Part shown: positions 27,534 through 35,616 of the stretch, one piece after another
Layout of the letters: each line of letters starts with the position of its first letter
Numbering within the stretch: position 1 is the stretch's first letter
From: Microbacterium sp. HD4P20
GTDB taxonomy: Bacteria > Actinomycetota > Actinomycetes > Actinomycetales > Microbacteriaceae
Reading direction: 5' to 3'
Assembly (NCBI RefSeq): GCF_019449275.2
Contig: NZ_JAHZQZ020000014.1
Coordinates: 124,001-188,000, forward strand
DNA: 64,000 bases
Made by a program: the position numbers and the translations under genes
The notes under the pieces: generated by a model
Told to the model about the DNA's origin: nothing
Seen by the model: only the letters and a program-made list of their open reading frames with translations
Databases searched by the model: none

Positions 27534-28028
27534 ATGTGGCTGCGTCGTGCATTCTTCGGCTGGCTTCTTCCTGCCGCCTTCGTGCTGCCCCTGTGGCTGC
27601 TCGTGGGCTGGGCGATCTTCAACGCCGGCGGCTGGGCTTTCCTCTGGGTTCTCTTCCTCGCCATTCCGGGCGTGCTCGTGTGGCAGCTCCTGCTCACCCT
27701 GTTGGTGCGGGCTCGTGGCACGGTGCGGGCCCACCGGGCCGTGTCGTGGTGGGACGTGCTGGGTTTCGCCGTCTGGCATGCGCTCGTGATCTCGCTGGGC
27801 TTCTTCGCCGAGAACTGGTGGGCGCCCGCGATGGTGGTGGCGATTCTCGTCGGAGTGGGGCTGTTCTGGCTCGAACTGTGGCAGCTGTGGAGCGAAGCCA
27901 GGCCGTCGCGGCTGCTCATGCAGGCCTCCTCGGGAGCGGCCTACCTCCCGCCGCCGGCTGAGCGGGCCGAGCCTGCCGAGAGGGACGTGTACATCGTCAC
28001 CGAGAAGCAGTCGCGCCCGTCGTCCTGA
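27534..28028 (+). CDS. Small four-helix membrane protein of unknown function
   Basis: 164 residues with about four membrane segments (roughly 5-28, 33-52, 75-92 and 97-118), many Trp residues and a hydrophilic C-terminal tail ([11 protein letters not shown]). I do not recognise a family. TAGCAT at 27521-27526 lies seven bases before the ATG, suggesting a leaderless mRNA. The longer open frame upstream (to 27294) lies antisense to map and is not likely to be used. Confidence 0.65.
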   Translation: MWLRRAFFGWLLPAAFVLPLWLLVGWAIFNAGGWAFLWVLFLAIPGVLVWQLLLTLLVRARGTVRAHRAVSWWDVLGFAVWHALVISLGFFAENWWAPAMVVAILVGVGLFWLELWQLWSEARPSRLLMQASSGAAYLPPPAERAEPAERDVYIVTEKQSRPSS

Positions 28029-28058
28029 CCTGGTTTTGGTGGGGTGCGGCATCCATGG

Positions 28059-28197
28059 CAGAATGGATGTTTGTGCCCTGACAGGCTCTGCCTCAGGGGA
28101 ACCAGTCCACTCGGCTCTGTGCGGGTGGCATCGGGCACACGACATCCTTTTCCTTCATCCCGCGGTCGACCTGTGGCGGCCGCAGAGAGAGACGATC
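28059..28197 (+). promoter_or_regulatory. rplS promoter and structured leader
   Basis: CAGAAT at 28059-28064 resembles a -10 box. The leader that would follow, about 125 bases, is enclosed by a seven-base long-range pairing (TGTGCCC 28072-28078 with GGGCACA 28133-28139) with a smaller hairpin inside. Ribosomal protein genes often have such autoregulatory leaders; L19 leaders are known in other phyla. Assignment to any known class is not claimed. Confidence 0.45.
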
Positions 28198-28545
28198 ATG
28201 CAGATCCTCGACGCCGTAGATGCGGCTTCGCTCCGCTCCGACATCCCGGCCTTCGGTCCCGGCGACACCGTGAAGGTGCACGTCAACATCACCGAGGGCA
28301 ACCGCTCGCGTATCCAGGTTTTCCAGGGCGTCGTCCTGGGTCGCTCCGGCGACGGTGTGCGCGAGACCTTCACGGTCCGCAAGATCAGCTTCCAGGTCGG
28401 CGTCGAGCGCACCTTCCCGGTGCACTCCCCGGTCATCGACCACATCGAGGTCGTCACCCGCGGCGATGTGCGCCGCGCGAAGCTCTACTACCTCCGCAAC
28501 CTTCGCGGCAAGAAGGCCAAGATCAAGGAGAAGCGCGACAACTGA
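28198..28545 (+). CDS. rplS: 50S ribosomal protein L19
   Basis: 115 residues with typical L19 sequence ([33 protein letters not shown]). L19 sits at the 30S-50S interface. In related bacteria it usually follows trmD; here about 9 kb of nitrite reductase, glycogen and map genes lies between. A terminator hairpin follows, so it is a one-gene unit. Confidence 0.97.
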   Translation: MQILDAVDAASLRSDIPAFGPGDTVKVHVNITEGNRSRIQVFQGVVLGRSGDGVRETFTVRKISFQVGVERTFPVHSPVIDHIEVVTRGDVRRAKLYYLRNLRGKKAKIKEKRDN

Positions 28546-28557
28546 CGCTCTTCCCGC

Positions 28558-28588
28558 GAAGCCCCGGACCCTCTCGGTCCGGGGCTTC
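28558..28588 (+). terminator. Intrinsic terminator after rplS
   Basis: GAAGCCCCGGACC and GGTCCGGGGCTTC form a perfect 13-bp stem around CTCTC, 13 bases after the rplS stop. The tail (GTCGTTC) is only weakly U-rich. Confidence 0.85.
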
Positions 28589-28712
28589 GTCGTTCCCGGC
28601 CCGGCTTCGCGTGTTCCCCACCTGACCTCGGGCGCGGGCATCGTCCGTGCCGGGAATGTGCGACCCTTGATTCAGGCTCGTCGATCCGCGGCGCGCCGGT
28701 GAAGGATCCTGC

Positions 28713-29513
28713 ATGACCACCGAGAAGTCGGCTCCCGCCGAACCGGCGCCCGCCACCGAGCCGGGAGCGCAGGCGACGGTCCAGCCGCGCCGGCGAGGCT
28801 GGATCGTCTTCCTCCGCGACGTCATCGTGATCATCCTGATCGCGGTCCTGGTGTCGTTCCTGGTGAAGACCTTCCTGGTGCGTTCGTTCTACATCCCCTC
28901 GGGCTCGATGGAGGAGACCCTCCACGTCGATGACCGGATCCTCGTCGACGAGATCACCCCCCGGTTCGGCGCTTACGAACGCGGCGACATCGTGGTCTTC
29001 CAAGATCCCGGCGGATGGCTCCCGCCCAGCGCCGAGACGGCCCGTCCGCCGGTGGTCGAGGCGGTCGAATGGGTGCTGTCGCTCGTCGGCCTCGCGGCCC
29101 CCGACAGTGACGACCACCTCGTCAAGCGCATCATCGGGCTCCCCGGCGACCACGTCGTATGCTGCAATGCGATCGGTCAGATCACCGTGAACGGCGTGCC
29201 GATCGACGAGAGCGCGTACATCCGGGTGCCTGCCGGTGAGTCAGCCGCGTCGCGCGACGCCTTCGACGTCGTCGTCCCGTCCGAGAGCCTGTGGGTGCTC
29301 GGCGACAACCGGTACAGCTCGAAGGATTCCCGCTACAACACCGAGCAGCCGGGCAAGGGATTCGTGCCGCTGCAGAACGTGGTCGGCAGGGCGTTCCTCG
29401 TCACGTGGCCGCTCGACAGATTCGGCATGCTCGACTTCCACCACGACGTCTTCTCCGGCGTCCCCGAAGCGTCTTCCGACGCGATCCCCGCCGAGGAGGG
29501 CGTGGCGCCATGA
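28713..29513 (+). CDS. lepB: Signal peptidase I
   Basis: 266 residues. A hydrophilic 28-residue N-terminus leads to one membrane anchor (about 33-55), then the extracytoplasmic catalytic part. Catalytic Ser65 lies in S-G-S-M-E and Lys138 in L-V-K-R-I-I-G-L-P-G-D; the later box G-D-N-R-Y-S-S-K-D-S-R is present. It cleaves signal peptides of exported proteins. rnhB overlaps its stop by four bases, and rplS-lepB-rnhB is a conserved order. Confidence 0.95.
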   Translation: MTTEKSAPAEPAPATEPGAQATVQPRRRGWIVFLRDVIVIILIAVLVSFLVKTFLVRSFYIPSGSMEETLHVDDRILVDEITPRFGAYERGDIVVFQDPGGWLPPSAETARPPVVEAVEWVLSLVGLAAPDSDDHLVKRIIGLPGDHVVCCNAIGQITVNGVPIDESAYIRVPAGESAASRDAFDVVVPSESLWVLGDNRYSSKDSRYNTEQPGKGFVPLQNVVGRAFLVTWPLDRFGMLDFHHDVFSGVPEASSDAIPAEEGVAP

Positions 29514-30169
29514 CGGTCGCCGAGCCGCGACTCACGCTCGAGCGCCGGCTTCTGCGTGAGCACGCGCTGGTGATCGCGTGCGACGAGGTCGGACGCGGTG
29601 CGCTTGCGGGTCCTGTCGCGGTCGGCGCCGCCGTGATCGACGCCCCACGCTCACGCAAGCGCGTCCCGCAGGGGCTGCGCGATTCCAAGCTCGTCCCCGA
29701 GATGCGGCGGGCGGATGTCGCCGCCCGCGCCGCGTCGTGGGTCAGCGCCAGCGCCGTGGGCTGGGCGAGCTCCGCAGAGATCGACGAGATCGGCATCATG
29801 CGCGCGCTCGGCCTGGCGTCTCTCCGGGCGTTGGCCGACCTCCGGGCGCACGGCGTCGTGCCGCAAGAGGCGATCGTGATCCTGGACGGCAACTACGACT
29901 ACATCACCCCCGCAGGCGGGTGGGGCCTGAATGTCAGGCCCGTGATCAAAGCCGACCGCGATTGCGCGTCGGCGGCGGCGGCATCCGTCATCGCCAAGGT
30001 CGCGCGCGATGCCCTCATGACCGAGCTGCACGACGAGCTGCCCGCGTACAACTGGGCACGCAACAAGGGCTACGCCAGTCCCGACCATCGCGAGGCCATC
30101 CGCGAGCACGGCATCAGCGCCCACCACCGGGCATCGTGGTCGATCGTGGACGCGCCGACGCTGTTCTGA
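29510..30169 (+). CDS. rnhB: Ribonuclease HII
   Basis: 219 residues. RNase HII removes ribonucleotides and RNA primers from DNA. The active-site acids are visible as Asp25 and Glu26 in A-C-D-E-V-G-R-G, Asp in I-L-D-G-N-Y-D and Asp in I-K-A-D-R-D-C. The ATG overlaps the lepB stop (ATGA). Confidence 0.96.
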   Translation: MTVAEPRLTLERRLLREHALVIACDEVGRGALAGPVAVGAAVIDAPRSRKRVPQGLRDSKLVPEMRRADVAARAASWVSASAVGWASSAEIDEIGIMRALGLASLRALADLRAHGVVPQEAIVILDGNYDYITPAGGWGLNVRPVIKADRDCASAAAASVIAKVARDALMTELHDELPAYNWARNKGYASPDHREAIREHGISAHHRASWSIVDAPTLF

Positions 30170-30230
30170 CCGTTCGCCATACGCGGACCCGGGTTTGCGA
30201 CGCCGTCCGCGCCCATAGGATGGAGCCACC

Positions 30231-30554
30231 ATGGATGACGACGTCTTCGAAGACTACGACCGTGAGCTCGAGCTCGCGCTGTACCGCGAGTACCGCGACG
30301 TCGTCTCGCAGTTCCAGTACGTGATCGAGACCGAGCGGCGGTTCTATCTCGCGAACGAGGTCAACGTCGTGCGCCGCGACACCGAACACGACTTCTACTT
30401 CGAGATCTCGATGTCCGATGTCTGGGTGTGGGACATCTACCGCGCGGACCGCTTCGTCAAGTCCGTGCGGGTGCTCACCTTCAAGGACGTCAACGTCGAA
30501 GAGCTGACGCGCCGCGACTTCCACCTTCCCGAAGAACTGTCGCTCGACACCTGA
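30231..30554 (+). CDS. DUF2469 family protein
   Basis: 107 residues, acidic, with aromatic-rich segments (F-Q-Y-V-I-E-T-E-R-R-F-Y-L-A-N, D-F-Y-F-E-I-S-M-S-D-V-W-V-W-D). This matches the short DUF2469 proteins found after rnhB in actinobacteria; their function is unknown. TAGGAT (30216-30221) lies nine bases before the ATG. Confidence 0.85.
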   Translation: MDDDVFEDYDRELELALYREYRDVVSQFQYVIETERRFYLANEVNVVRRDTEHDFYFEISMSDVWVWDIYRADRFVKSVRVLTFKDVNVEELTRRDFHLPEELSLDT

Positions 30555-30602
30555 GCCTGCTGCGGGCCGGGTCGGCCGCTCCTCCACAGGCGGGTGGTTC
30601 GG

Positions 30603-30635
30603 CGGCATCTTCATGAAGAGTGAACGGATGCCGCT
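30603..30635. terminator. Possible hairpin between the DUF2469 gene and yraN
   Basis: GCGGCATC (30603-30610) and GATGCCGC (30628-30635) form a perfect eight-base stem with a 17-base loop, followed by TTTCGG. It could end the lepB-rnhB-DUF2469 transcript, but the loop is long and the T tract short. Confidence 0.35.
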
Positions 30636-30678
30636 TTCGGCCGGGCTGGGCCGACCTTGACGCGCCACGCTTCTTGTC

Positions 30679-31047
30679 ATGGCAGACAAGGATGTGCTCG
30701 GCCGCGCGGGCGAGGATCGGGCCGCGCACTACCTCCGGCAGCTCGGCTTCGAGATTCTCGACCGCAACTGGCGCCGCCCGGCGGGCGAGATCGACCTCGT
30801 GGTCGCCGACTCGGCGACGGTCGTCATCGTGGAGGTCAAGACGCGGCGGGGCGAGGCGTACGGTCACCCCTTCGAGGCGCTCGACGCGAGGAAGCGGGCA
30901 CGGCTGTGGCGGCTGGCCGTCGCGTGGGCCGCCGCGCACCGCGACCAGATCCAGGGGCGCCGGCTCCGCATCGACGCCGTCGGTCTGATCGGCGCTGAGC
31001 CGGCGACGGCACGCCTCGAGCACCTCGTCGACCTGGAGGTGCCGTGA
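30679..31047 (+). CDS. YraN/UPF0102 family endonuclease-like protein
   Basis: 122 residues of the UPF0102 family with a restriction-endonuclease-like fold: G-E-D-R-A-A near the N-terminus, then G-E-I-D-L-V-V and V-E-V-K-T-R-R, giving the E...D...ExK pattern. The role is unproven; it is usually found beside comM and dprA, as here. It is the first gene of a tightly packed yraN-comM-dprA-xerC unit; its stop overlaps the comM GTG by four bases. Confidence 0.9.
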   Translation: MADKDVLGRAGEDRAAHYLRQLGFEILDRNWRRPAGEIDLVVADSATVVIVEVKTRRGEAYGHPFEALDARKRARLWRLAVAWAAAHRDQIQGRRLRIDAVGLIGAEPATARLEHLVDLEVP

Positions 31048-32570
31048 GCGTCGCCCGTACGTGGGCCGTCGCCCTCGTCGGCGCCGAAGGGGAGTGCGTC
31101 GAGGTCGAGGCCGATCTGTCGAATCAGCAGCCCGACTTCCGGATCATCGGACTGCCCGACAAGGCGCTCAACGAGGCCGTCCAACGGGTGCACAACGCGT
31201 GCGCGAACAGTGCGACGCCGCTGCCGCGACGACGGCTGACGGTGAATCTGTCCCCTGCCAGCCTGCCCAAGCAGGGGTCGGGGTTCGACGTGGCGATCGC
31301 GGTGGCATCGCTGGCGACCGAGACCCCGATGGATGCCGCGTCGGTGGCCTCGACCGTCCATCTGGGCGAGCTGGGCCTGGACGGGCGGCTCCGCCCGGTC
31401 CCCGGCATCCTGCCCGCCGTCGTCGCGGCGCGGCGCGACGGGCACCGCCGCGTGGTGGTGCCCCATGCCAATGGCGCCGAGGCGCGGCTGGTGGACGGCA
31501 TCGACGTGCTCGCCGCGACGAATCTCGCCGAGGTCCTCGCGTGGCACGGCGGGGACGTCGAAGTGCGCGACGAGGAGCCCGTGGCTCTGCCCGACGACGA
31601 GACGCCGGCGGCGGAGCAGCTCGACCTCGCCGACGTCATCGGACAACCCGACGCGGTGGAGGCCCTCGTCGTCGCGGCGGCGGGCGCGCACCACCTGCTC
31701 ATGTGCGGCCCGCCAGGCGCGGGCAAGACCATGCTGGCCAGCCGGCTGCCGGGAATCCTGCCCGAACTGGATGACCGCGCGGCGCTGATGAGTGCGTCGA
31801 TCCGCAGTCTCACCGGCGCTCGCGTGGTCGAACTGACCCGCACGCCGCCCTTCGAAGCGCCCCATCACAGTGCGAGCGTCGCAGCGCTCGTGGGTGGTGG
31901 CTCGCGGGTGCTGCGACCGGGCGCGATAGCGCGGGCATCGGAAGGCGTCCTGTTCCTCGACGAGGCAGGGGAGTTTCAAGCCAGCGCGCTGGACGCCCTC
32001 CGTCAGCCGCTCGAGACCGGGGCGATCACCATCCACCGCTCGGGAACGAGCGCCCGCTACCCCGCTCGATTCCAACTGGTCCTCGCGACCAATCCGTGCC
32101 CGTGCGGGGACTACGGCATTCGGGGCGGAACCTGCACATGCCCGCCGGCGGCGATCCGGCGCTACCTCGGTCGGCTGTCCGGACCGCTGTTGGACCGCAT
32201 GGACATCGAACTCACGCTGTCCCGCGTGTCCGTGGCTCATCGATCGGCATCCGCCTCCGCGGTCTCGACGGCGGCGGCGCGCCAGCGGGTCGCCGAAGCG
32301 CGGGAACGCGCGGGTCGGCGACTGTCGGGAACACCCTGGCGTGTGAACGCCGATGTGCCCGGCACGTGGCTGCGCGAGGGACCGATGGCGCCGTCGCCCA
32401 CCGTGCGGCGCCCGCTCGATGCGGCGTTGCACCGCGGGGCACTGACGCTGCGGGGATTCGATCGTGTCCTCCGCGTCGCGTGGTCGCTCGCCGATCTCGA
32501 GGGCCGCGCGCAGCTCGGCGTCGATCACATCGGCCGCGCGCTCTTTCTGAAGAAGGGAATCGCCCTGTGA
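31044..32570 (+). CDS. ComM/YifB-type AAA+ ATPase (Mg-chelatase-like)
   Basis: 508 residues, GTG start. An N-terminal Lon-protease-like domain (to about 170), then an AAA+ domain with Walker A G-P-P-G-A-G-K-T (222-229), Walker B L-F-L-D-E-A, a Cys-rich loop N-P-C-P-C-G ... C-T-C-P-P, and the C-terminal Mg-chelatase region. In naturally competent bacteria ComM is a branch-migration helicase extending recombination of incoming DNA. In non-competent bacteria the role is less clear. It is coupled to yraN and dprA by four-base overlaps. Confidence 0.93.
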   Translation: MSVARTWAVALVGAEGECVEVEADLSNQQPDFRIIGLPDKALNEAVQRVHNACANSATPLPRRRLTVNLSPASLPKQGSGFDVAIAVASLATETPMDAASVASTVHLGELGLDGRLRPVPGILPAVVAARRDGHRRVVVPHANGAEARLVDGIDVLAATNLAEVLAWHGGDVEVRDEEPVALPDDETPAAEQLDLADVIGQPDAVEALVVAAAGAHHLLMCGPPGAGKTMLASRLPGILPELDDRAALMSASIRSLTGARVVELTRTPPFEAPHHSASVAALVGGGSRVLRPGAIARASEGVLFLDEAGEFQASALDALRQPLETGAITIHRSGTSARYPARFQLVLATNPCPCGDYGIRGGTCTCPPAAIRRYLGRLSGPLLDRMDIELTLSRVSVAHRSASASAVSTAAARQRVAEARERAGRRLSGTPWRVNADVPGTWLREGPMAPSPTVRRPLDAALHRGALTLRGFDRVLRVAWSLADLEGRAQLGVDHIGRALFLKKGIAL

Positions 32571-33754
32571 CCACTTTCCTCCTCACGCCCGAGATGGCTC
32601 GACATGCGCTGTCGCTCTTCGAGGAGCCGCCGCTCGACGACACCACTGCGCTCGAGCGCTACGCCACCGTCACGTGGTGCCAGCTGACCGAGCCCGGCGA
32701 CTCGGTCGCGCATCGGCTGATCGCCGTCAGGGGGTCTGCCGCCGCGTTGCGGGCGATCATCCACGGTGCCCCGCTGCCCGAACTGACCGAGCGCGAACGC
32801 ACCGACGCCCTCAAACGCTGGCTCCCGCGGCTGGATCCCCGGCCAGTGGCGGACGCGCTGCGGATCGCCGGGGCTCGCGGAATCTCCCTGGTCACCCCGG
32901 GCGATGCCTCATGGCCGTCGCAGCTTGACGATCTCGACGCGCACGCGCCGCTGTGCCTGTGGGTCCGCGGCGATGCGACCGCGTTGGCGAGCCTGCGGCC
33001 GTCGGTCGCGCTGGTGGGTGCCAGAGCGGCCTCGTCGTACGGCGATCACGTCGCGAGGGAGCTCGCGGCTGATCTCGCCGGCAGCGGCATCCCGATCGTG
33101 TCGGGTGGCGCGTACGGCATCGACGGCGCTGCGCACCGAGCCGCTCTGGCCGTGGGCGGGCTGACGGTGGCGCTGCTGGCCGGCGGCGCCGAGCGCGCGT
33201 ACCCGGCGGGCCATACCGGCCTCATCGACGACATCGCAGCGGCCGGCGTCGTGGCGAGCGAGGTGCCCTGCGGATCCGCTCCCACCAAATGGCGCTTCTT
33301 GCAGCGCAACCGCTTGATCGCTGCCATCTCGGATGCGACGGTGGTCGTCGAAGCCGGGTGGCGGAGCGGTTCGCTGAACACGGCTGGTCACGCCGCCGCG
33401 CTGTCCCGTGAACTGGGCGCGGTCCCGGGGCCTGTCACGTCGGCGACATCCGCCGGGACGCACCGCCTGCTGCGCGAGTACGGTGCGCATTGCATCACGG
33501 GGGCGGAGGACGTGCGTGAGATGCTCGGATTCATCGCGGAGACGGCGGTGCCCCATGACGGCCGCCGGCCCACCGACGACGCCACCCGGGTGCGCGACGC
33601 GCTGAGCAGCCGCACCTGGCGTGCGGCCGCCGACGTCGCCCGGCGGGCAGGGATCGCGCTGGAGCGCGCCGAAGCGCTGCTGGGGCTGCTGCAGCTGGAG
33701 GGCGCAGCCTCTCGGTCCGCGGACGGCTGGCGGTCGGCGGCCCGGACGCAGTGA
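32567..33754 (+). CDS. dprA: DNA-processing protein DprA
   Basis: 395 residues from a GTG overlapping the comM stop. The Rossmann-like DprA core is clear: V-A-L-V-G-A-R-A-A-S-S-Y-G, I-V-S-G-G-A-Y-G-I-D-G-A-A-H and F-L-Q-R-N-R-L-I-A-A. N- and C-terminal helical parts are also present, the latter resembling a winged helix (SSRTWRAAADVARRAG). DprA loads RecA on single-stranded DNA during transformation. With comM it makes a competence-type pair, although natural uptake is not shown by this window. Confidence 0.95.
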   Translation: MTTFLLTPEMARHALSLFEEPPLDDTTALERYATVTWCQLTEPGDSVAHRLIAVRGSAAALRAIIHGAPLPELTERERTDALKRWLPRLDPRPVADALRIAGARGISLVTPGDASWPSQLDDLDAHAPLCLWVRGDATALASLRPSVALVGARAASSYGDHVARELAADLAGSGIPIVSGGAYGIDGAAHRAALAVGGLTVALLAGGAERAYPAGHTGLIDDIAAAGVVASEVPCGSAPTKWRFLQRNRLIAAISDATVVVEAGWRSGSLNTAGHAAALSRELGAVPGPVTSATSAGTHRLLREYGAHCITGAEDVREMLGFIAETAVPHDGRRPTDDATRVRDALSSRTWRAAADVARRAGIALERAEALLGLLQLEGAASRSADGWRSAARTQ

Positions 33755-33801
33755 CGGAGAGTCGCCGCGCACGCCGGGCCGGGCCGGAGCATGCTGGTGA
33801 C

Positions 33802-34707
33802 ATGAGGATCGACGAGGCCGCCACCGCCTACACGCGGCACCTCGCCGATGTCCGTCGGCTCTCGCCTGCGACTGTCCGCGCGTACAGCTCAGACCTTGCG
33901 AACCTGATCGCGGTCTGCGGCATCGTCGAGGTCGGCGAGATCGCGCTCGAGGATCTCCGCGAGTGGCTATGGCAGGCCGTGCAGGCCGGTGATGCCCGGG
34001 CCACCATCGCGCGGCGAACGGCCGCCATCCGCGGTTTCTTCGCGTGGGCCCTCGAAAACGGTGCCATCACAGAGGACCCGAGCCTGCGCCTGGTCGCCCC
34101 CAAGCGTGGTCGCACGCTGCCCCGGGTCGCGACGGCGGACGCTCTGACCGACGTGCTGGGGCGGCTGGCGGATGCCGCGGCCGAGGGTGAGCCGATCGCC
34201 CTGCGCGATCACGCGATCATGGAGCTGCTTTATGGCTCGGCGGTGCGCGTATCGGAGCTGTGCGGGCTCGACCTCGACGACATCGACGCCGAGCGCCGCA
34301 CCGCCCGCGTGCTGGGCAAGGGCTCCAAGGAGCGCGTCGTGCCCTTCGGCGTGCCGGCGCTGCGCGCAGTGGATGCGTACGTGGTGCGAGGACGAAGCAC
34401 ACTGCTGGCACGCCGCACGGCGGTGGCCGGTCAGCCTGCGCTGTTCCTCGGGGCGCGCGGCGGGCGGATCGCGCCACGGACGGTGTACACCCTCGTCGCG
34501 CGCGAGCTCGGGCCCGCCCTCGGCGGGACCATCGGCCCTCACGCGCTGCGGCACTCGGCGGCCACCCATCTCCTCGACGGCGGCGCCGATCTGCGAGCCG
34601 TGCAGGAGATCCTCGGCCATGCGAGCCTGGGCACGACCCAGATCTACACCCATGTCTCGAGCGAGCGCCTCGCCGCGTCCTACCGACTGGCTCACCCCCG
34701 CGCCTGA
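33802..34707 (+). CDS. xerC: Tyrosine recombinase XerC
   Basis: 301 residues. N-terminal SAM-like core-binding domain (1-95) and catalytic domain with the full set of residues: Arg149 (A-V-R-V-S-E-L), Lys173, His247 and Arg250 (H-A-L-R-H-S-A), His273 (L-G-H-A-S) and Tyr282 (I-Y-T-H-V). XerC/XerD resolve chromosome dimers at dif. The position after dprA is the conserved actinobacterial one. The frame is also open from a GTG at 33751 overlapping the dprA stop, which would add 17 residues; I prefer the ATG because XerC usually begins close to this point. Confidence 0.92.
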   Translation: MRIDEAATAYTRHLADVRRLSPATVRAYSSDLANLIAVCGIVEVGEIALEDLREWLWQAVQAGDARATIARRTAAIRGFFAWALENGAITEDPSLRLVAPKRGRTLPRVATADALTDVLGRLADAAAEGEPIALRDHAIMELLYGSAVRVSELCGLDLDDIDAERRTARVLGKGSKERVVPFGVPALRAVDAYVVRGRSTLLARRTAVAGQPALFLGARGGRIAPRTVYTLVARELGPALGGTIGPHALRHSAATHLLDGGADLRAVQEILGHASLGTTQIYTHVSSERLAASYRLAHPRA

Positions 34708-34723
34708 TGAGGTCCGCCGAGGT

Positions 34724-35275
34724 TCAGCAGCACGGCAGCAGGACCGCCCGAGGCACCTCCCCGAGCAGCAGCATCGGGTTGACGTACTCACCGTGAAGAC
34801 GCACCCCGAAATGCAGCGAGCCGGGGCTCGCGTGCCCGCCGACGCCGACGATGCCCACCCACTCCGACCGTGCCACCGCCGCACCCGGAAGGAGGGTCGT
34901 CTGGATCGGCTCGAGCGTGGTCACGAGGCCGTCGCCGTGGTCGATGGTCAGGACGCCGCGCCCGGCCACCTGTCCCGCGAACGCGACGGTGCCCGCAGCC
35001 GGTGCCCGCACGTCCAGCCCGCCCATCGCCTGCAGGTCCACGCCGCGATGACCCGGTCCGTACCGATGCGCGGGAGCCACGAACGGGCGATCGAGACGGA
35101 AGCCGGCCAAAGGCCATACCCATCCGTCCACGTTCACGTCGGATGCGTGGGGAACGCTTCGACCGGACGAGGGGAACGCGTGGCCCGCCGGCGCCATGAC
35201 GATGACGAGCGCCGCAATGACCGTGGCCGTCACGGCGCGTCGGAATCCGAAGCGGGAGTCTCGGGAAGTACGCAT
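34724..35275 (-). CDS. Secreted M23/LytM-type peptidase-like protein
   Basis: 183 residues. The N-terminus is a signal peptide (Arg-rich start, hydrophobic core T-V-I-A-A-L-V-I-V-M-A, cleavage near G-H-A-F). The rest is an M23 beta-domain: G-H-R-G-V-D-L holds the H-x3-D metal pair, and A-P-A-A-G-T-V-A-F-A-G is typical. The usual HLHF motif reads S-L-H-F-G, so the first (catalytic) His is replaced by Ser. It may therefore bind or regulate peptidoglycan rather than cut it. It is convergent with xerC and divergent from rpsB. Confidence 0.8.
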   Translation of the reverse strand: MRTSRDSRFGFRRAVTATVIAALVIVMAPAGHAFPSSGRSVPHASDVNVDGWVWPLAGFRLDRPFVAPAHRYGPGHRGVDLQAMGGLDVRAPAAGTVAFAGQVAGRGVLTIDHGDGLVTTLEPIQTTLLPGAAVARSEWVGIVGVGGHASPGSLHFGVRLHGEYVNPMLLLGEVPRAVLLPCC

Positions 35276-35616
35276 GGGTCGAGCATCGCGCCGTCCGCGC
35301 GCGGAACGGGTGCCGGGGCCGGCTTCGGTGGATAGACCCCCGCCGTTCCGCGACGGGGGAGGAGCCGCTGCTGATACACTGGAACCCGCACTCCGCTTGT
35401 CGGGGTGACTCCGCGTGCCCACAGCGCCGCGAACTCCGGTTCCCCGGTCCCTGAGCTTTGTCGAAGGGCGCGGCGCGGCATCCACTCCCAACGGTCCTCT
35501 CGATCGGTCTGCAAGACCTGAGAGGCGGGCGTGTGCCGGGCACCAGGCACACCGGTCGCAGACCGGTGAGAACACAACCGCAACAGGCGCCCCGGCGCCG
35601 GAACAGGAGAACGGCC
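35276..35616 (+). promoter_or_regulatory. rpsB promoter and long structured leader (341-base gap)
   Basis: TACACT at 35375-35380 (in GATACACT, a word also found before frr) is the likely -10 box, giving a leader of about 230 bases. It can form hairpin 1 (35496-35525: CCTCTC/GAGAGG enclosing GGTCT/AGACC), hairpin 2 (35531-35552: GTGTGCC/GGCACAC) and hairpin 3 (35550-35568: CACCGGT/ACCGGTG). Hairpins 2 and 3 share bases, so they exclude each other, as in a switch. AGGAG precedes the ATG. No gene was seen in this gap. Confidence 0.5.

Noticed and set aside
30679..33754. Evidence for natural competence from yraN-comM-dprA
   Set aside because: These genes are widespread in bacteria not known to be transformable; no uptake genes (comEA, comEC) are in the window.
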